From positions 9,603-73,602 of the forward strand of contig CAYRPN010000011.1 in the NCBI GenBank assembly GCA_964426135.1: a stretch of DNA of 64,000 nt. Reading direction: 5' to 3'. How positions within the stretch are numbered: position 1 is the first letter of the stretch; the number at the start of each line of letters is the position of its first letter. This document shows positions 10,625-18,912 of the stretch, one piece after another. The notes beneath the pieces are model-generated. The model was not told the origin of the DNA and made no database searches. It worked only from the letters and a program-made list of their open reading frames with translations. This stretch comes from CAYRPN01 sp964426135 (lineage in GTDB: Bacteria; Planctomycetota; Phycisphaerae; Phycisphaerales; Phycisphaeraceae). The translations under genes and the position numbers were made by a program.

Positions 10625-10731
10625 CGTTTAGCGGAAACGCCACAGGCGTCTGGACGCGCGTCCTTGCGTCTGCGAATCGAATCGATTATCCAAGATCGAT
10701 CCCCCGGACTCCTGCGGCGTTTCCGCTAAGG
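10625..10731. repeat. Inverted pair of GTTTAGCGG elements
   Basis: CGTTTAGCGGAAACGCCACA at the left and the inverse (CTGCGGCGTTTCCGCTAAG) at the right share a 13-bp arm, TAGCGGAAACGCC. The right arm includes CTGCGGCGT, the constant tail seen beside other hairpins. Confidence 0.7.
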
Positions 10732-10739
10732 AATGGAAT

Positions 10740-10915
10740 CGAAATAACTTCCCGATTTGCAGTGATCGAACTCCCCTCCCTTTTAGGGAGGGGCAGGGGG
10801 AGGGTCGGGCAAACAGCCTGATTTCATGCACAATCATGCAGTGCGCCCGACCCTCCCCTAACCCCTCCCTAAGAGGGAGGGGAATCGGAAACAGCCAAGT
10901 CGGGAAGTTATTTCG
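10740..10915. repeat. 176-nt nested palindromic element with 15-bp terminal inverted repeats
   Basis: The ends are perfect inverted repeats (CGAAATAACTTCCCG at 10740-10754, its complement at 10901-10915). Inside, a CCCTCCCTTTTAGGGAGGGG hairpin and an AGGGTCGGGC stretch at the left face their complements at the right. It has no coding capacity and looks like a small non-autonomous element or several nested hairpins. It fills most of the 359-nt space between nadK and the convergent sugar dehydrogenase gene. Confidence 0.75.
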
Positions 10916-10969
10916 GTCACGATCCTAACCACCGCATGCGCGACACCTCTGCCGTCTGACACGCCGACC

Positions 10970-12295
10970 CTACGCACTCACAATATGCCCTCGTCGCCCC
11001 TTCACATCCTTCATCGCATTCCTCGTATCCACGACCAGCCGTGCGTGATCGGCGATCTGCTGCCAGTCGTAGGCGTCGTGATTGGTCGCGATCAGGATCG
11101 CGTCGTAACTCGCCAGCATCGTCGGCGACAGCAGCACACTTTCCATCTGTAGATCGTGGCGGCGGGTGCGGGCAGTGCGCGGCACGTGCGGATCGTTGTA
11201 ATCGACGCGCGCGCCCAGGTCGCGCAGTTGCTCGATGAGTTCAAAGCTCGGACTCTCGCGCACATCGTCGATGTTCGGTTTGTACGCCAGGCCCAGCACC
11301 AGCACGCGCGCCCCATGGATCGCGTTGCCGCGCTCAGCCAGCGCCGCCACCGTCCGCCGCACCACGTACGCAGGCATCGCGTGGTTCACTTCGCCGGCGA
11401 GTTCGATGAAGCGCGTGGGCTGGCCGACCTGCTTCGCTTTCCAACTGAGATAAAAGGGATCGATCGGAATGCAGTGCCCGCCCAGGCCCGGGCCCGGTGA
11501 AAAAGGCTGAAATCCAAAGGGTTTTGTCGAGGCGGCGGCGATCACGTCCCACACATCGATGCCCATCGCGGTGAGCACCACTTTCATCTCGTTCACCAGC
11601 GCGATGTTCACCGCGCGGTAAATGTTCTCCAGCAGCTTGGCGGCCTCGGCGATCTCCGCGTTGGCGACGGGAATCACCCTCTCGATCGCCAGGCGGAAGA
11701 GCTCGACCGCCAGCGCGCCGCTGGCGGCATCGATGCCGCCGACGAGCTTGGGAATCGTGCGCGTCGAACTTCCCTTGCGCCCGGGATCTTCGCGCTCCGG
11801 GGCAAATGCCAGGAAAAAATCGCTTCCACAGCGCAAGCCCTTCGCCTCCAGCCGCGGCAGCACCACTTCCCGCGTTGTGCGCGGATAGGTCGTGGAGGTC
11901 AGCACGATCAACTGCCCTGGCCGCAGCGCGGCGGCGATGTCGTCCGTCGTTCTTTCGACGAAGGAAAGATCAGGCTCGTGCCCTTCATTCAGCGGCGTCG
12001 GCACGCAGATAACGACCGCGTCCGGCTCGCGCAGTCTCGCGAAATCATCCGTGGCGGCGAATCGCGGCGATCCTGCCATGGCTTCTACGAAACGATCGCC
12101 CAGATGTCGCAGATAGGTCTGACCCGCGCGGAGCATCGCAATCTTCGCAGGATCGATGTCAAAGCCGATGACGTGAATGCCCGTATCGAAGAACGCCCGC
12201 AGCAGCGGCAGCCCCACGTAACCGAGGCCGATGACCCCCACGGTGACGCTGCGGTCGGCGATCCTGGCGGCAAGTTGCTCGCGCGAATCAGGCAC
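10970..12295 (-). CDS. Nucleotide-sugar 6-dehydrogenase (UDP-GlcNAc/ManNAc type)
   Basis: 441 residues from a GTG start at 12295. I reject the longer reading up to 12436 because those extra 47 codons read through a GTGAGTGG tandem tract (SPTHPLTHSPTH). The NAD site is GVIGLGYVGLPLLRAFFDTG. The active-site loop is GPGLGGHCIPIDPFYLSWKA, which is the form in WbpA/UDP-ManNAc dehydrogenases rather than UDP-glucose dehydrogenase. The enzyme oxidises C6 of a UDP-N-acetylhexosamine for surface polysaccharide. No other polysaccharide gene is nearby. Confidence 0.9.
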   Translation of the reverse strand: MPDSREQLAARIADRSVTVGVIGLGYVGLPLLRAFFDTGIHVIGFDIDPAKIAMLRAGQTYLRHLGDRFVEAMAGSPRFAATDDFARLREPDAVVICVPTPLNEGHEPDLSFVERTTDDIAAALRPGQLIVLTSTTYPRTTREVVLPRLEAKGLRCGSDFFLAFAPEREDPGRKGSSTRTIPKLVGGIDAASGALAVELFRLAIERVIPVANAEIAEAAKLLENIYRAVNIALVNEMKVVLTAMGIDVWDVIAAASTKPFGFQPFSPGPGLGGHCIPIDPFYLSWKAKQVGQPTRFIELAGEVNHAMPAYVVRRTVAALAERGNAIHGARVLVLGLAYKPNIDDVRESPSFELIEQLRDLGARVDYNDPHVPRTARTRRHDLQMESVLLSPTMLASYDAILIATNHDAYDWQQIADHARLVVDTRNAMKDVKGRRGHIVSA

Positions 12296-12309
12296 GCGCG
12301 TATGGTAGC

Positions 12310-12378
12310 GGAGGAGGAATGAGTGGGTGAAGAGGTGAGTGGGTGAGTGGGTGAGTGGGTGAGTGGGTGAGTGGGCGG
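12310..12378. repeat. GTGAGTGG tandem tract
   Basis: Seven or more units of GTGAGTGG or GTGAGTGGGT directly upstream of the sugar dehydrogenase start. Matching opposite-strand tracts (CACCCACTCA) lie at 12498-12530, so the 238-nt space holds an inverted arrangement around a hairpin. Confidence 0.75.
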
Positions 12379-12403
12379 AAAGGCGGGAGCAGGTGAAATA
12401 AAT

Positions 12404-12458
12404 AACCGCTTGCGGCTTCGCAGGACTTGAGTTCATCCCTGCGTAGCCGCAAGCGGTT
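12404..12458. repeat. Hairpin with 21-bp arms
   Basis: AACCGCTTGCGGCTTCGCAG at 12404 and its complement ending at 12458 pair with one mismatch over 21 bases, enclosing 13 bases. It lies between the dehydrogenase and the Rrf2 gene, both on the minus strand, and has no T run. Confidence 0.65.
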
Positions 12459-12533
12459 GTTGTTTGAGTCGTCAGCCACTTACTCCGTCACCTTGTCACC
12501 CACTCACCCCTTCACTCTCTCACCCACTCATCT

Positions 12534-12980
12534 TCAGTGCGCCACGCCTGCCTCGATTGTCGCCAGGACATGACCTGCGAAAAGTTCGGCGAGCTCGGCG
12601 ACCGTGGTGTGCTCCAGTTCCGTGCGCATCGCGTTGCTCACGCGGTTGCAGGCCTTGCGAAGCTGCGACACCGGGCTGAACAGCCGCTCGTCGGCGACGT
12701 GCAGGGGAATCTCCGGCTCGACCGGGCCGTCCACCGCTTCGACGATCTGCAGCAGCGTCACCTGCGAAGGATCGGCTTCCAGATGGTATCCGCCCGCCCG
12801 GCCGAGCTGGCTGGCGATAACGCCGCGGCGGGCGAGCGCCTGCAGCACTTTCAGGGCGCTGTCGGTGGGGATGCGCAGATAGTCCGCGACCTGCCGCGCC
12901 TGGATGAAGCCATCGCCCTGGCGCGAAGCGAGGTGCACCACGGCCAGCGCCGCCAACGTGGAAGTCTTGCTCAGTTTCAC
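12534..12980 (-). CDS. Rrf2 family transcriptional regulator
   Basis: 148 residues from a GTG at 12980, chosen because AAGGAGGAG lies just upstream; the longer reading lacks such a site. The N-terminal winged helix-turn-helix has the Rrf2 look (TSTLAALAVVHLASRQGDGF, QVADYLRIPTDSALKVLQAL, GRAGGYHLEADPSQVTLLQI). IscR and NsrR use three clustered cysteines to hold an iron-sulfur cluster; here the matching stretch (LRKACNRVSNAMRTELEHTT) has only one, so cluster sensing is unlikely. Its target is not evident. It ends close to the sugar dehydrogenase and lies downstream of valS. Confidence 0.88.
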   Translation of the reverse strand: MKLSKTSTLAALAVVHLASRQGDGFIQARQVADYLRIPTDSALKVLQALARRGVIASQLGRAGGYHLEADPSQVTLLQIVEAVDGPVEPEIPLHVADERLFSPVSQLRKACNRVSNAMRTELEHTTVAELAELFAGHVLATIEAGVAH

Positions 12981-13242
12981 GATTCTCCTCCTTAGCCCTC
13001 GGTTGCATGGATCAACCCGCGCGCTTCTCGACGCGCTCCATGAACCCATCGGCAATCCGGAAGAGGAGGATGAGTGAAAGTGCCGATTCCGACGAAGTCG
13101 ATCGCCGCTTATCGGGTGAGGCGGGGATTCAGCCGCGGATGAACGCGGATGGATGGGATTTCAAAGGCGTGGAATTCCAAAGCCGCGCGCCGGTGGCACG
13201 TTGGAGCCGCTTACTTCGTGCGCGGCTCTTTCGCTGCCGTCC

Positions 13243-16200
13243 TCACAACCCCGCTACCTGCGCCTTGACCGCCGCCAGTTCCTTTTCCGCTGCCGCCAGT
13301 TGGTCGCGGGTTTCTTGCACGAGTTTCGCCGGGGCTTTGTCGGTGTAGCTCTTGTTCGAGAGCCGGCCGGTCATGGCGGCGATGGATTTTTCCAGTTCGC
13401 CGACGCGCTTAGTCAGGCGGGTCTTTTCCGCGCCGGCGTCGATCAGGCTGTGCAGATAGATTTCCATGCCGGCCACGGTCGCTGCGGCGGCGTCGGCGGG
13501 TTTTTCGATGTGCGGGCCGACGCGCACAGGCCCTGAAGGGCCTGTGCCTGCGGGGCCGCCGAGGTCCACGTTCGCCAGCGTTGCGATCAGATTCAGGTCC
13601 GCGCTCAGTTCCGCGCTCGCGGGACCGGCGGTCTTGATCGAGCACGCCACCTTCTGCCGCGGCGGAACCTTGTACGTCGTGCGCACCTCGCGGATCGCAC
13701 TGACGATTTGCCGAAGCGATTCGAAGCGGGCTTCGGTTTTCGCCGCGTTCTCCTCGTGGTGCCGGGCCGTGGGCCAGGCCGCCTTGATGAGCAGGTCGCT
13801 GCGAGCCGGCGTCTGTGACGCCGGTGCCTTGTTCAATTTCAGTTCCACCAGGCCGTCCATCGTGATGTCCGTGCGGCCCCCGGGGGGCGCGACGATGTTC
13901 AGCCGTTCCCACAGCTTCTCCGTGATGTACGGCATCGAGGGATGCAGCAGCCGGAGAATGACATCGATCACCGTGACCAGCACGCGCTGCTGGCCGGTGT
14001 CCGTGGCCACGGTGGGCTTGATCGCTTCGATGTACCAGTCGCAGAAATCGCGCCAGATGAAGTCGTACAGGCCGTCGGCGTAGCCTTTGAACTCGTACGC
14101 TTGCAGCGACGCGGTGGTGCTTTCAATGGTGCGGGCGAGGCGGGCGAGGATCCATTGATCCGCGGTGCCGGGCAGCGCCCAGTGATCGCTCGGCAAAGCC
14201 CAGGGATTGCCATCCCTGGGCTTTGCGGCTTCGATGTTGCTCAGCGCGAAGCGCACCGCGTTCCAGAGTTTGTTGGCGAAGTTGCGGCCGTAGTCGAACT
14301 TCTCGCTGGTGTTGCGGGCGACGGGCGCTTCGGCGGTGGATTTCACCTTGCCGCTGGAAACGCCGTAGCTCGACGCCATTTTCTTTTTGCAGCCGGGGGC
14401 AGGGCAATCCTGCATCGGGGCGGCAACCATGTGGCCCGCTTTGTCGGAGACGAACTTGGGCGAGAACGTTTCGCCGCAGTGCGGGCAGACGAGTTCCACC
14501 GTCATGCGCACGTCCTGCGTCTGCGTGGTCATGCCGGTGAGGGTGAAGCGCATGGCGTCGGAGCCGTGGCTGTGGATGATGTCGAGCGGATCGATGCCGT
14601 TGCCCAGGGTTTTGGACATTTTCTGGCCGTGGCCGTCCTGGATCATAGCGTGGATGAAGACGTCCTTGAACGGCACACAGCCGCGGAAATAGATGTTGAA
14701 CATGACCATGCGCGAGACCCAGAGCGTGATGATCTCTCGCGCGGTGCAGAGGAGGTTGGAGGGGTTCCAGGTATTGAGCGCGGCCTCGCCTTGCGGGAAG
14801 ACAGCGGGGAACTTCGACGGGTCAGGCCAACCGAGCGTGGAGAGCGGCCAGAGGCCGGAGGAGAACCAGGTGTCGAGGACGTCGGGGTCGCGTGAACAGG
14901 ACAGAAGAGTGTTAGCGATATCGAATGCGGCAGCGCTTGTAGCCTCATTTCCAAGCTTGATAGTCGTAGGCACAGGATGTGAGCGACTCTCATCAACAAG
15001 CCGCAATTGAAGTGAACGTCGAAGTGTCCATATGTAATCAAGAGCTTGGTCCGCTTCGTCACTTCTCGTACACACATGCGCAGTGAGCATTTCGTCGTCG
15101 CTGCGCACAAAGAATTCCTCGCTCTGCCCTCTTGCGGCAGAATAGCGATCTAAGGCGGCTTGAAGTTGATCAAGTCGCTTCCTTCGAGCTGCGTAGATCG
15201 CGTCAACCGAGTGCGGATTAACAGATGTGTATTCAAATCGAATGTACCACACCGGTATCCGATGCCCCCACCACAGTTGCCGGCTGATGCACCAGTCGCG
15301 GATGTTTTCGTGCCACTGCTGGAAGGTCTTGGCGTAGCGCTGCGGGTAGAAGCGGAGCTGGTTTTCAGACGTGTTCGGTTGCTCGCCAAAGCCCAGGGAT
15401 GGCAATCCCTGGGCTTTGGCGGTCGATGACGAATCGTCGAACTGATCGCGCGCCATCGCGCGCAGGGCGGCCCCGCGCAACCGGTCGTCCGTCACCTTCA
15501 CGTACCACTGATCGCTCAGATACGGCTCCACCGGCACGTGGCTGCGGTAACTGTGGCCCACGGAGTGCTTGTAGGGCTTCACGTCTTCGAGAAGATCGTG
15601 GGCGCGGAACCAGTCGACGATCATCTTGCGCGCGTCTTCGCGGGATTTGCCGAGGAGGGTGTGGGCGAAGGGATCGATCTGAGATTTCGGATTTGAGATT
15701 TCAGATTTTGCATTTGAGATTTCGGATTTCAGATTTGAGGAATCCCATTCACTGGCGGGCCAGCCGTGATCGCGCGAGATGCTGGCGTCGGGGGCCATGA
15801 CGTTGATGAGCCAGTGGGCGCCGAGTTCCTTTTCGTGGCGCCGGCCGATGTCGTAGTCGTTGGGATCGTGCGCCGGCGTCACCTTGAGGAAGCCGGTGGC
15901 GAAGAGGGCCTTGGGGTCCATTTTGGCATCGGCCGCTTTCGGGTCGCCGGACGCCCCACCCTCACCCCCGCCCTCTCCCTCAGCGGGAGAGGGGGTCGGC
16001 GCCGCCGCAGCCGGCATCACCACGTAATCATCCTCGATGATGGGGATAACGCGGTTGACGATGGGCAGGCGCACGAACTTGCCGCGCAGGGCGGCAGCGC
16101 GCGGGTCTTTCGGATTGATGGCGACGGCGGTGTCGCCGAGCATGGTTTCGGGGCGCGTGGTGGCGACGGTGATGAATGTGGGCGCGGGGGGCTCGCTGGT

Positions 16201-17070
16201 GGCAGGCCCTGAAGAGCCTACGCCTGCGGCGTCGACGACCGGGTACTTCAAGTAATAAAAATGTCCGTCGATCTCCTCCATCTCCACTTCGTCGTCGGCG
16301 AGTGCCGTTTGCGTGACCGGGTCCCAGTTAACGAGTCGTTTTCCGCGATAGATCAGGCCGTCTTTGAAGAGCTGGAAAAACGCTTCGCGCACGGCCGCGG
16401 CGCAGACTTCGTCCATCGTGAACCGCTGGCGGTCCCAGTCGCAGGAGCAGCCCATCATCTTGAGTTGATTCGTGATGCGGGCTTCGTACTCGTCCTTCCA
16501 CTCTTCCACCTTGGCGATGAACTGTTCGCGGCCGCCTTTGCCTTCGGCTTCGAGCTGTTTGTAATGCGAGAGCGCGGGCTTGCCCTCGGCCTGCAGGCGC
16601 TTGTCCACGATGGTCTGTGTGGCGATGCCGGCGTGGTCGGTGCCGGGCATCCACATGGTGTTGTCGCCGAGCATGCGGTGCCAGCGGGTGAGGATGTCCT
16701 GCAGCGTGTTGTTCAGCGCGTGGCCCATGTGCAGGGCCGCGGTGACGTTGGGCGGGGGGATGAAGATGGAATACGGCAGGGACGAAGGGACGCAGGGACG
16801 GAGGGACGAAGGGGGGATTTCGGATTTCGGATTTGGGATTTCGGATTTGGGATTTTGGATTTCGGATTGCTCCGCCCCTTGGCCCTTGGCCCTTGGCCCT
16901 TGGCCCTTTTCCCCGCCCGGCTCCGCATGGAACGCTTTCGCGCTGAGCCAGCGCTGATAGATTTCCGCCTCGACTTCGCTGGGCGTGTACTTGCTGGCGA
17001 GTTCGCCGGGTGCGGACGCGGCGGGGGCGGGAGCGGTGGGATTGGACGCGGGCTGGGCGGGGGTGGTCAT
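13243..17070 (-). CDS. valS: Valyl-tRNA synthetase, heavily expanded by in-frame insertions
   Basis: 1275 residues against roughly 880-950 for the family. I prefer the ATG at 17070; a GTG at 17082 is possible. Class I signatures are intact: PPPNVTAALHMGHALNNT (HIGH), DPDVLDTWFSSGLWPLSTLGW, and GQKMSKTLGNGIDP (KMSKS-type). The editing domain holds TPAHDPNDYDIGRRHEK. The C-terminal coiled coil (LTKRVGELEKSIAAMTGRLS) is present. Extra segments include repeats at 16777-16912, 16201-16234, 15953-15998, 15678-15740, 15384-15421, 14192-14228, 13806-13824 and 13525-13556, a lower-GC block at 14890-15240, and a zinc-ribbon-like segment at 14330-14500 (CPHC, CPAPGC). All keep the frame, so the gene is probably functional. 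Confidence 0.97.
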   Translation of the reverse strand: MTTPAQPASNPTAPAPAASAPGELASKYTPSEVEAEIYQRWLSAKAFHAEPGGEKGQGPRAKGQGAEQSEIQNPKSEIPNPKSEIPPSSLRPCVPSSLPYSIFIPPPNVTAALHMGHALNNTLQDILTRWHRMLGDNTMWMPGTDHAGIATQTIVDKRLQAEGKPALSHYKQLEAEGKGGREQFIAKVEEWKDEYEARITNQLKMMGCSCDWDRQRFTMDEVCAAAVREAFFQLFKDGLIYRGKRLVNWDPVTQTALADDEVEMEEIDGHFYYLKYPVVDAAGVGSSGPATSEPPAPTFITVATTRPETMLGDTAVAINPKDPRAAALRGKFVRLPIVNRVIPIIEDDYVVMPAAAAPTPSPAEGEGGGEGGASGDPKAADAKMDPKALFATGFLKVTPAHDPNDYDIGRRHEKELGAHWLINVMAPDASISRDHGWPASEWDSSNLKSEISNAKSEISNPKSQIDPFAHTLLGKSREDARKMIVDWFRAHDLLEDVKPYKHSVGHSYRSHVPVEPYLSDQWYVKVTDDRLRGAALRAMARDQFDDSSSTAKAQGLPSLGFGEQPNTSENQLRFYPQRYAKTFQQWHENIRDWCISRQLWWGHRIPVWYIRFEYTSVNPHSVDAIYAARRKRLDQLQAALDRYSAARGQSEEFFVRSDDEMLTAHVCTRSDEADQALDYIWTLRRSLQLRLVDESRSHPVPTTIKLGNEATSAAAFDIANTLLSCSRDPDVLDTWFSSGLWPLSTLGWPDPSKFPAVFPQGEAALNTWNPSNLLCTAREIITLWVSRMVMFNIYFRGCVPFKDVFIHAMIQDGHGQKMSKTLGNGIDPLDIIHSHGSDAMRFTLTGMTTQTQDVRMTVELVCPHCGETFSPKFVSDKAGHMVAAPMQDCPAPGCKKKMASSYGVSSGKVKSTAEAPVARNTSEKFDYGRNFANKLWNAVRFALSNIEAAKPRDGNPWALPSDHWALPGTADQWILARLARTIESTTASLQAYEFKGYADGLYDFIWRDFCDWYIEAIKPTVATDTGQQRVLVTVIDVILRLLHPSMPYITEKLWERLNIVAPPGGRTDITMDGLVELKLNKAPASQTPARSDLLIKAAWPTARHHEENAAKTEARFESLRQIVSAIREVRTTYKVPPRQKVACSIKTAGPASAELSADLNLIATLANVDLGGPAGTGPSGPVRVGPHIEKPADAAAATVAGMEIYLHSLIDAGAEKTRLTKRVGELEKSIAAMTGRLSNKSYTDKAPAKLVQETRDQLAAAEKELAAVKAQVAGL
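13525..13556. repeat. Palindrome plus tail in valS 3' part
   Basis: CACAGGCCC-TGAA-GGGCCTGTG is a 9-bp hairpin running into GCCTGCGG. It is read in frame as part of GGPAGTGPSGPVRVGP. The element at 16201-16234 in the same gene is a relative. Confidence 0.7.
13806..13824. repeat. CCGGCGTCTGTGACGCCGG palindrome in valS
   Basis: 8-bp arms around TGT. It is read in frame as APASQTPAR. It differs by a compensated pair of bases from the palindromes ending the element at 30098-30258. Confidence 0.7.
14192..14228. repeat. Hairpin repeat family A inside valS, first frame
   Basis: The hairpin GCAAAGCCCAGGGA with loop TTGCCA is translated as AKPRDGNPWALP on the minus strand, between FALSNIEA and the conserved DQWILARL helix. 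It matches the intergenic copy at 7454-7493. Confidence 0.85.
15384..15421. repeat. Hairpin repeat family A inside valS, second frame
   Basis: The same hairpin is translated as TAKAQGLPSLGFGE, a different frame from the copy at 14192. It lies between RAMARDQFDD and LRFYPQRYAKTFQQW. Confidence 0.85.
15678..15740. repeat. GATTTCGGATTTGAG tract inside valS
   Basis: Units of GATTT(C/G/T)(G/A)GA are translated as LKSEISNAKSEISNPKSQ. The sequence is unlike any synthetase segment and matches the second half of the tract at 16777-16912. Confidence 0.8.
15953..15998. repeat. CCCTCTCCCT hairpin element inside valS editing domain
   Basis: CCACCCTCACCCCCGCCCTC followed by a short hairpin and GAGAGGGGGTCGG. 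It is read as PTPSPAEGEGGGEGG before FATGFLKVTPAHD. Other copies of this element are at 18753-18800, 25651-25690, 25905-25955 and 63896-63945. Confidence 0.75.
16201..16234. repeat. Palindrome with GCCTGCGGCGTC tail inside valS
   Basis: GGCAGGCCCTGAAGAGCCTA followed by CGCCTGCGGCGTCG. It is read in frame within AAGVGSSGPATSEPPAP. Compare 13525-13556 and the intergenic 784-818. Confidence 0.7.
16777..16912. repeat. Three fused microsatellite-like tracts near the valS start
   Basis: AGGGACG units, then GGATTTCGGATTTGGG units, then TTGGCCC units follow one another directly. On the minus strand they encode about 45 residues (GQGPRAKGQG, QNPKSEIPNPKSEI, SLRPCVPSSLP) placed immediately before the HIGH-motif segment. 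Confidence 0.85.
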
Positions 17071-17396
17071 AGCGTAGTTCACAGGAAATCAGGCTCGAAC
17101 CGGGTTCGGCACTGTAAACGATGGAAACAAGGGAATGAAACGAGAACGCAGCGAGGGAAACGACGCCGGTGGATGGCAAGCGAAAGACCGCCAAAGAAAT
17201 GGGGGTCGGCCCCTCAGCTAACGACGACCGGCGATGGGTGCGGCAGGCGAGTGATCATGCGGGAATTATCGGCAGTTGCCATGCACAGGTCAACGGCACG
17301 CGCCGCGTTGCCGCAGCCATCGGCAGCGCTTCGCCGATAACGGTTATCATTCGCCGTTTCGCATCAAGCCAGCGGTCCGCTACTGGAGTGACTTTG

Positions 17397-18701
17397 ATGT
17401 CGTCTTCGATCGAACGCGTGTACCAGCAGCTCGAACTGCACTACCAGCCGGACAACATCTATTTCCAGACGATCAACTCCGTGCTGCAGGCGGCGCAGAT
17501 CGTCGGCCTGCCCGACCAACTGCACCTGATCCTCGCCCAGCCGAAGAACGAAGTGATGGTGCATTTCCCGGTCCTGATGGACGACGGCTCTTATCGGCTG
17601 TTCAAGGGATATCGCGTGCAGCACAACAACGCGCTGGGGCCGTACAAGGGCGGCATCCGCTATCACCCTGACGTGTCGCTGGATCACGTGAAGTCGCTGG
17701 CGGCGCTGATGACGATGAAGTGCGCGCTCTCGCGTCTGCCTTATGGCGGCGCCAAGGGCGCGGTGCGCGTCGATCCGCGCGCTCACTCGTCCAACGAGAT
17801 CATGCGCATGACCCGCCGGTTCACCAGCGCGCTGGGCGGGAACATCGGGCCGGACTACGACATCCCCGCGCCTGACGTGGGCACCAATGCCCAGCACATG
17901 GCGTGGATGGCGGACACGTACATGAATTTCTCGGACCCGCAGCACCGCATCGCGAGCATGAGCGTGGTGACGGGCAAGCCTTTGGAGTTCGGCGGCTCCT
18001 ACGGCCGCGACAAAGCCACGGGCCAGGGCCTCGTTTTTGTGCTGGAGGAGATTCTGCCGGAGCTGAGCATTTCGTTCGATCAACTTTCGTTCAGCCTGAT
18101 CGGCTACGGCAACGTGGGTTCCTGGACAGGCAAGCTCATGGCGGAGCGCGGCTCCAAGCTCAAGGCCGTGATGGATCACACCGGCGCGATCCGCAACGAC
18201 CAGGGCATCAACGCCGCCGCGCTGGCGGAACACGTGTCGAAGATCGGCGGCGTGAAGGGCTACCGCGAGGCGGACGCGATATCGATCGATGACTTTCACG
18301 CGACGCAGGTGGATCTTTACATCCCCGCCGCGCTGGAGCAGATGATCGATGAGCCGATCGCGGCGAAGCTGCAGTGCAAGGTGGTGGTCGAAGCCGCCAA
18401 CGCGCCGCTGACGCCGGCGGGCGAACGCAAGCTGCTGGAGCGCGGCATCCTGGTGCTGCCGGCGATCCTCTGCAACGCCGGCGGCGTCACCGTCTCTTAC
18501 TTCGAATGGAAGCAGAACCGCCAGGCGGAAACGTGGGACAGCGAAGTCGTGGACCAGCTCCTGAAAAAGACGATGGTCTTCGCCGCCCGGCGAACGAGGT
18601 TGGCGGCGCACAAGTTTGAGTGCGATCTGAGGCTGGCATCGTATTGCGCGGCGCTGGAGTACATCGGCCGGGTGTACGCGCTGCGCGGGATTTTTCCGTG
18701 A
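17397..18701 (+). CDS. gdhA: Glutamate (Glu/Leu/Phe/Val family) dehydrogenase
   Basis: 434 residues. The ATG at 17397 has GGAG about 8 bases upstream and opens directly into the typical N-terminus; the longer frame has no sensible N-terminal sequence. The enzyme interconverts glutamate and 2-oxoglutarate plus ammonia. Visible family blocks are KGYRVQHNNALGPYKGGIRY, MTMKCALSRLPYGGAKGAV with the catalytic-site lysines, PDYDIPAPDVGTN, the Rossmann motif LIGYGNVGS, and VVVEAANAPLTP with NAGGVTVSYFEW. The length fits the hexameric small-subunit class. Whether it uses NAD or NADP is not clear. Confidence 0.95.
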   Translation: MSSSIERVYQQLELHYQPDNIYFQTINSVLQAAQIVGLPDQLHLILAQPKNEVMVHFPVLMDDGSYRLFKGYRVQHNNALGPYKGGIRYHPDVSLDHVKSLAALMTMKCALSRLPYGGAKGAVRVDPRAHSSNEIMRMTRRFTSALGGNIGPDYDIPAPDVGTNAQHMAWMADTYMNFSDPQHRIASMSVVTGKPLEFGGSYGRDKATGQGLVFVLEEILPELSISFDQLSFSLIGYGNVGSWTGKLMAERGSKLKAVMDHTGAIRNDQGINAAALAEHVSKIGGVKGYREADAISIDDFHATQVDLYIPAALEQMIDEPIAAKLQCKVVVEAANAPLTPAGERKLLERGILVLPAILCNAGGVTVSYFEWKQNRQAETWDSEVVDQLLKKTMVFAARRTRLAAHKFECDLRLASYCAALEYIGRVYALRGIFP

Positions 18702-18752
18702 GGCGTGCAGCGCGCCATGAGGCTCTATTTCGAGATCCCGAAGGCGATACTC

Positions 18753-18912
18753 CGGCCCCCTCTCCCTCTTAGGGAGAGGGCTGGGGTGAGGGTCGAGACG
18801 AACAGGTTTTCACTCGCCATCCCGCGCTTGGTAAACAAGCAGGCTATGCGCCCAACCCTCACCCGGCCTCGTCCCCCGGTGGACTCGGCCACCCTCTCCC
18901 TGTGAGCGAGAG
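18753..18912. repeat. Pair of CCCTCTCCCT hairpin elements
   Basis: CCCCCTCTCCCTCTTAGGGA with GAGAGGGCTGGGGTGAGGG at the left, and the opposite arrangement (CCAACCCTCACCCGGCC, then CCCTCTCCCTGTGAGCGAG) at the right. They occupy much of the 407 nt between gdhA and the PP2C gene. I see no small gene there. Confidence 0.75.

Noticed and set aside
12296..12436. N-terminal extension of the sugar dehydrogenase
   Set aside because: The extra codons translate a GTGAGTGG tract, and the conserved Rossmann start lies downstream of the GTG at 12295.
16328..17194. Frame on the minus strand overlapping the start of valS
   Set aside because: It is a shifted reading of valS itself and of the repeat tracts in it.
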